NCBI RefSeq assembly: GCF_030848805.1
Contig: NC_092365.1
Location: 7,502,001-7,566,000 of the forward strand
Direction of reading: 5' to 3'
DNA from: Temnothorax longispinosus
Taxonomy: Eukaryota > Arthropoda > Insecta > Hymenoptera > Formicidae
Length of the DNA: 64,000 nt
A program made the translations under genes and the position numbers. A model generated the notes under the pieces. It did no database searches. It was not told where the DNA came from and saw nothing but the letters and a program-made list of their open reading frames with translations. Of the stretch, positions 22,183 to 32,059 are shown in pieces (position 1 is the stretch's first letter; each line of letters starts with the position of its first letter).

Positions 22183-22778
22183 CTCGTAATAAAATAATAT
22201 TACCATCGCGGCAAAGAATAATATCGCCAAAACTAATGAAATCTCGCTTAAATAATTCATGGCGAATATCATAATATCATCTCGCGCACTTACATCTATA
22301 TTTACATAGGTTAGGATAGGATTGCGGTCTTTTTTATTATTATTAATTTTGATTAATCCGTAACGGACATAATCATTCTCTCTTTTCAGGAATCAATATA
22401 CCTGGCTGCTTGACATGATCTCGTCAAGGATTTGCGTCGCCTCTGCTTCAGGTACATTCGCCAGTGTCCCTGCCTCGCTCTGCGTCAGCGGCTCGCTCGA
22501 ACGACTGTTAGGACTCGGCGTGGATGGCCTGGTCATCACGTCTGTTACCTCCTCTGCTACCTGCTTCTGCTGCTCCTTCGTCCGGATCGGATCAGCTGTT
22601 CGGCTGACCTCTGCCACGCTCTGAGACTGGCTCGATCTTTCGGCTGACATGACAGTCGTCAAGGTCTCCTGTGCAGCCGGGCGTAGTATTACAACCGGTT
22701 GCAAGGTTTTCTTGATGCAATAAATGCAATGAGTTAATTTTGTGTTATTAAAAGTTTTATGTAACAAGTGTATTATAT
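22183..22778 (-). other. Possible hydrophilic exon of unknown origin
   Basis: Between the Harbinger element and the next inverted-repeat element, a less AT-rich patch (22,393-22,700) reads on the minus strand as a Ser/Glu/Thr-rich peptide (MSAERSSQSQSVAEVSRTAD and on to a TGA). It may be a host exon or the edge of a lost transposon gene. No domain is recognised, and the plus strand is also open over part of it. Confidence 0.3.
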
Positions 22779-23289
22779 CCCACACAGCACATAATATTGC
22801 AGAAATATTGCAGCAATATTATTTTTCCATTGCAATATTACAATGAAGTATATCAAAAATATTGCAGTAATATTACTGATATATATCAATAATATTAAAA
22901 TGTTCGCGAAAATTAATATCAGTAATATTACTGATATATATATCAGTAATATATCAGTAATATATCAATAATATTACGGTAATATTACTATAATATTTGC
23001 GTGATATTTGTATAATATTGCTAGGAATTAAAAAACCATTTTAATAATTTTTATTAAATTTTATTAAATTATTTTTAATAGTATTGTTACATACAATTTT
23101 AAAATAATATTGATATTGTAAACGCAATAATATTATTTGTGTAATATTAGATAATATTTATTTAATATTGCTAAAAATTAAAACATTTTAATGAATATTA
23201 TTAAATTTTATCAAATTGTTATTTTTAATAATAGTATTACATACAATATTAAGAAAATAATATTGATATTATCTTTCTATCTCTTTTTT

Positions 23290-24790
23290 CTTCAAAACTG
23301 CTCCATGCTACTCTGCACTGTATGAATTTTCACTGATAAAGAATGACGTAACACTATAACATAATACAAAAACTGTAATTATTATTTATATCTAATTATA
23401 CAAGGTGAGTTTTATTTTGTATGCCAATTATCCTCACTAATTATCTCGGAAAGTATTGGTTTATTGGAAAAATGTTTCAGATAAAAGTTGGAGGGTTTAT
23501 AGAGGAATAATGGATGATCTTATTAGATTTTGAGTCTGGAACCCATGTTGAGCCCAGTAGGGTCCAAATCAAATTTTTTAAATAAAAACTCCCTTTTTTT
23601 ATTACATCATCTTTTTCTACTAATTAATATAAACAACTTTTGTCTGAAACATTTTTTATTTGCCTTATACTTTTTGAGATATTCAAGAAAAATTTGGTAA
23701 TTTTTGTGTATACATTTTTTTGAAGCTTTCATGTGTACACAATTATTTAAAGAAATTAGAATACTATTGCAACAGTATATTCTTGAAACCAAATCAAGTC
23801 AAAAAGTCCTGTACCACTTTTCACTCCGACGAACATTTATTGACAAACATCTATTGTAAGCTAAATATTGAAAAAAATACCAAGTTTTCCTTGAATATCT
23901 CAAAAAGTATAAGGCAAATAAAAAAATGTTTCAGACAAAAGTTGTTCATATTAATTAGTAGAAAAAGATGATATCATAAAAAGAGGGTTTCTATTTAAAT
24001 AATTTGACTTGGATCCTATTAGGCTTAACACAGGTCCTGGACTCAAAATCTAATAAAATTGTCTATTGGTCCTCCTTGAACTCTCCAACTTTTATCTGAA
24101 ACATTTTTCCAATAAATCAATACTTTCTGAGATAATTATAGTGGAGATGATTGGCACACGAAATAAAAATCACCCTGTTTATTTCATACATAATTACATA
24201 TTAAAACATAAGAGTACGGGGTTAAGTATGACGTGTTCCGATATTCACTGTCTATACTGAAAATCTATGGTTAATGTTATACATACACTTTAGATTTTCA
24301 GTACTGGATATTAAAATATTGGAACGCAGTTTATACCAAGTTTAAATTTTTTTTACTTATGTATCTAATAAATGAAGCTGTCGCTCAGAAGAGTTTAATA
24401 GAAATCAAACTGCTTGGTGCTGCTCTGCATGAACTTCCTCTGATGGAAAGCACGTAACACTGCAACATAATACAAAAACAGTAATTATTATTTACATCTA
24501 ATTATATATTTTAAACATAAAAGTAGGTTAAGTATGAATCTGTATTGTGATAGTCACTATCTATGTATACTGAAAATTTGTAGTTGATGTTACACGTATA
24601 CTTTGGATTTTCAGTATTGACGATTAATATTGGAAAGTATGGTTTATATCAAATTTAACTTTTTCTTACTTACATATCTAATAAATAAATCTTTTGCTCT
24701 TCTATCAAACTACTTGGTGCTGCTCTGGACTGCATGAACATCCACTGATGGAAAGCAATACTGTAACATATAGCATAAGAACAATAATTA
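23290..24790. repeat. Tandem ~310-bp repeats interrupted by a fold-back
   Basis: Two full units (about 24,200-24,500 and 24,510-24,790) share the phrases TTAAGTATGA, GATTTTCAGTA and CTTGGTGCTGCTCTG. A third, partial unit ends at about 23,400, just where the fold-back element begins. The fold-back therefore inserted into an existing array. Confidence 0.65.
23401..24178. mobile_element. Nested fold-back element, arms about 300 bp
   Basis: Left arm 23,401-23,700 and right arm 23,877-24,178 are inverted copies. The tips read CAAGGTGA and CAGGGTGA, and the arms share ATTGGAAAAATGTTTCAGAT. The loop of about 180 bases is unique. No coding capacity is seen. The target duplication is unclear. Confidence 0.7.
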
Positions 24791-25979
24791 TTATAAAATC
24801 ATGTAAATGGTTAAATAATTATGGTTAAATCATTTAATTAATGATTAAACTGCTTTTTAGGAGATTTGGGATCGGCATATTTCTATCACGTATCTCCAAC
24901 TAAGGGCTCCAGTTGGATTAAACTGTTAAAAATTTTGAGGTTAAGTTAGCATCAAGATTTAAGTATGAAGCCGTTAATAAATAATTTCATTAGAGACTCG
25001 TTCAATAAGGTTATAAAGGCGAATATATGTATTTTAAAATGGTCATTGAAATGATTTTTATGATATTAACGTGGTTTTTGCAGACCATTATGCCACGTAA
25101 TCTCTATTTTTGGATTTAAAGACAAATCGCCAAATATATATGTACAATGTACATATTAGTAATAATTATACAAAAATACTTTTAAAAATATTTGTGTGAA
25201 CAATATTTATTAAATAAAGAAAAATTACCTGAAATTAACACGATTGTATCTGTGCGGTGTCGTACTTGTGATTGCGTAGTCCCACAGAGCCATGTAAGAG
25301 ACAGCGAGAGAAGACCGGGAATGGTGGGGGTCGGTGCTGCGACCAAGCGCATAGCCACACACACTAGCGTTCTTCCCTCCACTTACGCACTCAGAAACGT
25401 TCTGTTTATCCGTGTGACAAACTCGTAATTTGAAAAGTTTAATATTGATTATATAAGAAATATAAATTTTAAATTTTATCCATTTATTTTATTATCAATT
25501 TACTTATTGGCTCTTAATTAAAAATTAATTGTATATATAATTACCTATTATTATTACAAAACAAATAACAAGTTATAAAATTAAATACCACCACTTATAA
25601 AATTTATCTTAATCACTTTTATTCCCCAAAAGCAGTCTCTTTTGATTTCATCTAATTTTTTTATTTAGATTTTTCTTTCTTTCAGTCCAAAATTCTTTAA
25701 CTGGTATATATTATCTGTGCAATACGTATGATTGTGTGATACCTTAATAACGTCTTAATGACGTCAATAAGATGTCATTAAAATGTCATTTGACATTATT
25801 TTGCTACTTAAAGTATTATATTTCAACAATATATTGCAGCAATATTACTGTAATATTTCAATATTATTTAAAAACGTGTAATACATCAGTAATATTTCTA
25901 AAATATTTCATTGTAATACGTAATATTTCCACTATATTGCAATATTACTGCAATATTTCTGCAATATTATGTGCTGTGT

Positions 25980-25982
<3 letters not shown>

Positions 25983-26031
<49 letters not shown>
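25983..26031. repeat. (TA)n microsatellite
   Basis: A run of about 24 TA units directly follows the right end of the inverted-repeat element and precedes the Helitron gene. Confidence 0.9.
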
Positions 26032-26033
<2 letters not shown>

Positions 26034-26184
26034 CCGGCTGCTCTTTGGCGCTGTATAACGGCTGCCACAAGCGCTGGCAAACATTGGCTGCTATTAGCGC
26101 TAAATTTTGGCTGTTTATACGGCTATATTTGTAAAACAGCTGCATTAACAGTCATAGAAAAATATCTTATTTTCAACAAGTAAC

Positions 26185-27147
26185 ATGTCTGTACACACAA
26201 AAAAATACATTACTTTAATGCCTACAGACAGAAATATAATTGTCCAGGGTCAACGGCTGACGGACATACATATGGATCATTTCCATAGACTTTTACAAAG
26301 TTGTTCAGATTATAGACCTGTCGGAATACAATTGCCTGATATGATTGAACCTGTATCACAAGATAAAAAACACATTCAAATATTGTGTAGCTCGTCACAT
26401 TGGGTGTGTTGTTATTATGATACAAAAAATATATTTGTATATGATTCCTCACATAATAAAACATTGTGTAAAGATCATGAGCGATTCTTGGAAAAATTAT
26501 TTCCAGCACATGACTTTAAAAAACATCCCGTCAAATTTCCTAATGTGCAACGTCAACCGAACTGTAGCGATTGTGGTGTTTTTGCTATAGCTTTTGCTAC
26601 TTCATTGTTATTCAATATTAAACCTGACAAAGTAAAGTATGAATATAAGTTTCTGCGTTTACATTTGGTACAAATTTTGGAAAATAATGTTATGGAACAT
26701 TTTCCTCAGGATTTGCAAAGTGCTAATCCTCAAAAGGTACTTCCATTAGCAGTGATAAGAGATAGAGAGGCTAAAGCGACTGCTCAACGTATGAAAAGAC
26801 ATTTTAAAAGTAATTGCGCTAAAGAATGTCGGGCAGAAAAACAGGATTTAGAAAATCGCGCTACAAAGCAGCAACGATGCAAACAGAATTTACCAAATAA
26901 TCGTGCTCAAGATTCACAATGTGCTATTTCTCAAAGAGTACTTCCATTAGCGATAATAAAAGCGACAGAAACTGAAGCAATTGCTAAAAGTGCAAAGACA
27001 CATTCTGAAAGTAATTATGCTACAGAATCTCGTGCAGAGCAGCAGGATTTAAACAATCGCGCTATTATAAAGCGACCCAAACAGAATTTAAAAAAGAAAG
27101 TAATTTTAAAACGAAAAGAAAAAAATATAATTATTCGAGGCAAATGA
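26185..27147 (+). pseudogene. Helitron N-terminal Ulp1-like cysteine protease domain, copy 1
   Basis: A 320-residue frame starting with ATG at 26185. Residues 60-135 fit a C48/Ulp1-type protease: His72 in SSSHWVCCYYD, Asp87 in IFVYDSS, Gln124 and Cys130 in QRQPNCSDCGVFAIAF. All four expected active-site positions are present. A Lys/Arg-rich tail follows. Ulp1 proteases cut SUMO from target proteins or process precursors; what this one cuts is unknown. The frame ends in a TGA at 27145-27147, after which the same frame goes straight on into copy 2, so this is a domain of a larger protein rather than a separate gene. Confidence 0.75.
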
Positions 27148-29721
27148 ATTACGGACGCTCATATGAATCATTTCCATACACTTTTGCGAAGTTGTTCAGA
27201 TTATGAACCTGTCGGAACATGGCGAATTCAATTGCCTCAATTTATTCAACGTATACCAGAAGATAGAAAACATATACAAATATTGCACAGTTCGTCAGTT
27301 CCGTTCAATTGTAGAGATCCAAAACTTAGAGGTAGAAATGGACATTGGGTATGTAGTTATTACGATACAACAAAAATATATATCTATGATTCACAAAATA
27401 AACAAGAATTGCACGAACATCACGAGATATTCTTGAGAGAATTATTTCCAACGTACAACTTTGAGAATAATCCTGTCAAATTTCCTACTGTACAATATCA
27501 ACCAAACTGTAATGATTGCGGAGTTTTTGCTATAGCTTTTGCGATTTCATTATTGTTTAATATTAAACCTGACGAAGTTAGATATGATCATAGAGTAATG
27601 CGTTCACATTTGTTGAAGATTTTCGAATCGAATACAATTGAACATTTTCCTCAAGATCCACAAAGTGATGCTCAGACAGTGCTTCCATTAGCGGTAATAA
27701 GAGATAGAGAAGCTAAAGCGACTGCTCTACGTATAAATAGACATTTATCTCAGAAAGATTCCTGTGAAAACATTAGTAATACTGGAAATAATTGCGCTGA
27801 GAAACGTTGTCGAGAGGAACAGGACTCGTCAGAAAATGATCGTGCTAAAAAACGGCGTCGATATCAGAATTCAGAAAACAATTGTGTTAATAATACTAAA
27901 ATTAATCGTGCTGAGAAACGTTGTCGAGAGGAACAAGATTCGTTAGAAAATGATTGTGCTAAAAAACGGAGTCGATATCAGAATTCAGAAGACAATCGTG
28001 CTCAAAGACGACGTCAGTATAAAGACAACTTAGCAAATAATCGCCTTAATAAGCGAAAATATCTTATACATTCTCAGCAAGGACGAGATAGACAAAGAAA
28101 ATATTATCTTATACATTCTCAGCAAAAACGAGATAGACAAAGAAAATATTATCTTCTACATTCTCAGCAAGAACGAGATAGACAAAGAAAATATTATCTT
28201 CTACATTCTCAGCAAGAACGAGATAGACAAAGAAAATATTCTGATCGTAAATGGCTTTATAATAAGCGATATTACAAGAGAAAAAATTCTAAATACGTAC
28301 CTGCAAACAAAAATCACGATATTGCCAAAAATATTACTAGAAAATATTCAAAGTTTTGGTCACGAAATTACATACAATTTCTTATCCCTGTGGCAATTAA
28401 AGACATCGAAAACAAACTTAATATTAAAAATCCTACTGAAAGACGATTAGAAGCCGAAAGAATCTTACGTTGGTGTATGCGTATTCGAGATAGTTTTGTC
28501 AGCAAGATCTCTAAAATATTAGCTTTACTTAAAAAGAAATCAAACGTGTGCTTGACTCTTGCCGCTGAATGCTCTATAAATGACGATAAAATACGTGCAT
28601 TACGTGGCACATCGGGACATACAGCTTCATCGGAAAATTATTTTATCGACACATATCATAACATTGCTTCATCACAACTGTTGGTAATTAACGAGAAAGG
28701 TAAAACTACGAATGTATTACCTTTGCAACAAGTAAAAAAATCATGGTTATGCAATGCTTTGTGTAAAATTTATTATGATCCGTTGATGAAGATTCTAATC
28801 AATCGTTATGAAAAATTCCTCAAAACGATATTTGCCTGCACTTTAAAGAAAATACCACAATTGTTAACAGATATTCATACATGTACGATAAAGAATTCTG
28901 ATAGAAAGGGTCACACACATGCCTGTTACATTGATGCAACTCTTTGCAAAGCTCTATTTCTTCTTGTTTTATTATTATCACCTCATTTTCCAATGGTGAG
29001 ATATATTAAACGTTTAATTTATCAAATGACAAGTTTATACGACAAAATGTTAAATCTGGAGAAGGCTTTAACTTTTGTTGATTTAGACACGTTAAACGAA
29101 ATTATAATTTCGGCACAACAAAAAACATATATGTACAAACATCAGCAGAATCGTACTACTTTGAGTGAAGATGAAATCATGTCTCGCTTTAAAAACGCAT
29201 TTAAGGCTTTTACTAAACGCTCCATGGACACACCTCGATATGTTTGTGCATCATGTGAGAGACTTTTATATAGAAGAAGTGTCTCTGAATTTAATAAGCT
29301 TAAAGCACGAATAGATATTCCAATTTGGAGAGATTTAATAGCGCATTTAGAAAAACATAATATTACTCCGCAATACATATGTAATTACTGTGAAAAAAAA
29401 TTCCGTGACGGATTAATGCCTGCGTATTGCGTTTTAAATGATCGTATTGTACATGATCCACCTGAAGTAATATCATGTCTTAACCAGTTTGAAAAAATTC
29501 TCATACAAAGAGCTAAAGCTTTTCAAACTGTCGTTACAATGAAACCTGTTAGTAACAAGAAATTGCCTCACAGACAGATGGTACAAAAAGTAAAAGGTAG
29601 AACGTTTCATTTACCGTTACCTTTACAAGAAACATTGAACAAAATATGTCCTGATACTGATCCGATTAATATCAATCACGAACTGTACTTTGTACGTGTT
29701 AGAGGTATTCCGACAAAATAA
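27148..29721 (+). pseudogene. Helitron protein part 2: Ulp1-like copy 2, repeats, zinc domain
   Basis: The frame resumes with ITDAHMNHFHTLLRSCSDY, parallel to copy 1. Copy 2 keeps HWVCSYYD, IYIYDSQ and QYQPNCNDCGVFAIAF, with about 15 extra residues before the His. Then come two CREEQ(D)S-type repeats and four 17-residue Arg-rich units (LLHSQQERDRQRKYY) at about 28,060-28,240. The C-terminal 200 residues hold CxxC pairs (YVCASCERLLYRRSV, YICNYCEKKF) and the Helitron-typical stretch ending in ELYFVRVRGIP; this resembles the domain usually filed as DUF6570. An in-frame TAA ends the segment at 29721, but the frame continues. Confidence 0.72.
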
Positions 29722-29724
29722 AAA

Positions 29725-30111
29725 ATGATTTGGAAAGATATGGTAGACGTTAACAAGGTTTTTGACGCCTTAGTGTGGTTAAAAGAACACAATCCTTTAT
29801 ATTCTCATATTGTATTGCCAAATACTTGTAAGGAGTTTTCTTTACAAACGTCATTATTAATCGATCCAGTTTTTGAAGCACAGGAGACAGAAAATGCTAC
29901 TGAATCTAATTTGGATGACGAACGCGAATCGAGCCCAAAAAGTCCAACGCAAGAAAACAACGTAGACGCTACTTTAAATAATGAGCGTAAAGCAATGTTA
30001 AGCAGGTTCTTGACGAAAATAATGATTATTACGATTACGAGCAATATACTATTTATCCTTTATATGAAAAAAAATTATGTAAAACTGATACCGCCTTATA
30101 TCAAATGTTAA
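29725..30111 (+). pseudogene. Helitron protein part 3: linker between zinc domain and Rep
   Basis: Same frame as the preceding part, separated by one TAA. It starts MIWKDMVDVNKVFDALVWLK, the typical end of the Helitron N-terminal domain, then an acidic Ser-rich linker. Near 30,000 the meaningful reading shifts frame: the other frame reads Asp/Tyr-rich sequence that leads directly into the Rep segment. Confidence 0.65.
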
Positions 30112-31397
30112 AAATAGCCGATTTGCCCTTGGACAATCGTGAGAGATCTTTAGATCTATTGTGTTTTCCAGATTTATTTCCAAATGGTATTAATGGACGA
30201 CACCAAGCTAGACGGGTTAAACTTCACGACCATGAATTTGATAAATGTTGTTTGATGTCCAAACATCCACAATTCAGATTAAATATACAATTCGTATTTT
30301 TTCTGTATAATCTGTACACTTTTCGTCAAATAAATCGTGGTATTTATAGCAAACTATGTACAACTAAGCGTTATACGGCTTCAGAATATTTAGAAGCACT
30401 ACAGACAGATGTATTAGAATCTAATTTGAGTACAATATTCGCCACTATAAGAAATACGGAACAATACTGGCGTATACCGAGGAGTAATTTAAGATGTATG
30501 ACGCAAGAGTTCGGACCTGCGACATGGTTCGTAACATGGAGTCCTGCTGAATGGCTGATGCCTGACTTAGCTGCATATTTTCGTGAAGTAAATGGATGGC
30601 CTGACGATTCGACGCCCATTAGTGTACTCGTTGCTAAAGATCCCGTGTCAACGTCAAGGTTTCTTGATAACAAATTCAAAGCGTTCCTTGATTTTATTTG
30701 TTCCAAAGATAATCCGATCGGAAAAGTGGCGCATTATTTCTGGCGACGAGAATACCAAGGTAGAGGTATACAACATTTTCATTTATTAATTTGGATTGAA
30801 GGTGCGCCAATTATCGGAAAATCTTCTGTTGAAGAAGTTTCTCAATTTATTTTGCAACACATAACTTGTGAAATGCCAGATCCAAAGATTTCACTATTGT
30901 TATACAGGCGAGTCAACACGCATCAACGACAAAAACATAACGATTATTGTCTTCGTTCTAAAAAAGTAGGACGCAAAACGATTCGTGTGTGTCGTTTCGG
31001 GTTTCCTCGTCCTGTCACGGAAACGTTGATTTTGAAAGATGTCATAAGTTCGATAGCAGGTAGGAAACGATTGAAACATAGAAGTAGGCTTTATCATGTT
31101 CCTCGAAAACATGATGAGATCAATATAAATGATTATCATCCTGTTCTTCTTACGGTATTAGAAGGAAATGTCGATATACAATACGTAAGTGAAACATCCA
31201 CGTTGCTTACTTGGTATATTACTAAGTACGTAAATAAACCAGGAAAATGTGAAATATCTGATGCTGTCCTTGATAGTAAAAATAAGACAAAGAAATCATT
31301 GCGTCAAGAACTTTGGAATTTTACTTTGCGAGCCACGAGTAATAGGGAATGTGAATCTCTTGAAGCCTGTGATGGAATGTGTGGTATTCCTTTATGA
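30105..31397 (+). pseudogene. Helitron Rep domain (HUH endonuclease)
   Basis: A 430-residue frame. The early part has the Helitron signature FPDLFPNGINGRHQ. The HUH motif is HFH in GIQHFHLLIW at 30774-30782, with the metal-binding histidines present. The two-tyrosine motif is YITKYVNKPGK, tyrosine codons at 31215 and 31227, in the expected spacing. A TxxP-type start (GPATWFVTWSPAEW) is also visible. Rep nicks and joins single strands during rolling-circle transposition. The frame breaks near 31,395, within the conserved CGIPL, and continues as the next segment in a different phase. Confidence 0.85.
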
Positions 31398-32041
31398 AGG
31401 CTGATTCAAAAACGACTATAAAATCGTTAGATGTTAATCAGATACGACGTAGAAAAGTTAAAACTTATAAGGAAATTGAAACTCTTGACGGAGATTCTAC
31501 AAATATATTTTGTCCATCTGTAATAGATGAACATTATCCACGGAGACCGAAAGAATTGGAATCTATGTTTTTATATGAGTTTGTACAGTGGTATAATATT
31601 TTGAAAAATAAACCACGAGGTAAAAATATTGAATACTACACGATGGAGAATGGTTATTATCTAAAACGGCGACAGTGTGGATGTCTTATTAATCACTATA
31701 AATATAATGTCTATACGCAGCCGGAAAATTATTTCTTTTCATTACTGCTCATGTTTAAACCGTGGCGGAAAATAGAAGATCTTAAAGACGGATGTGATAC
31801 ATATACAGAAGCATTTCACAAGGGAAAGTTATATCTTACGGAAGCATTGCAATATCATGAAAAATTAGAGAAAGTGCAAAAAGCATTTGAAACTGCGAAG
31901 CAATTAGTTGAACAATATTTAGATAATTTGGAAAAACAGCATGAGTCTCAAGATGATCCCGATAATCCAATAGGTGTTCAAAATATTGAGGCTGGTGAAG
32001 CGATGCAAGATTTTAAGGATCTTGGTGAAAAATTAGTTTAG
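31379..32041 (+). pseudogene. Helitron Rep-helicase connecting region
   Basis: A 220-residue frame containing the conserved Rep-to-helicase connector: KTYKEIETLDGDSTNIFCPS, RPKELESMFLYEFVQWY and ENYFFSLLLMFKPWR. A coiled coil precedes the stop. The TAG at 32039-32041 is followed in the same frame by EIDVSEMISNLNADQRR, so it is a single nonsense mutation between connector and helicase. Confidence 0.8.
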
Positions 32042-32059
32042 GAAATCGATGTATCTGAA

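Larger units (their letters stand above)
22779..25982. mobile_element. 3.2-kb inverted-repeat element rich in AATATT motifs
   Basis: The ends are inverted copies starting CCCACACAGCACATAATATT and staying similar for over 40 bases, followed by dense AATATTGCAG/AATATTAC motifs. Flanks are TATA-like on both sides, so the exact target duplication cannot be read. There is no transposase frame. Inside lie tandem repeats with a ~310-bp period and a nested fold-back element, plus an unremarkable patch at 25,190-25,430 that is less AT-rich. Confidence 0.7.

Noticed and set aside
25945..26145. Tyr/Ile repeat peptides around 26,000
   Set aside because: Produced by translating the (TA)n microsatellite.
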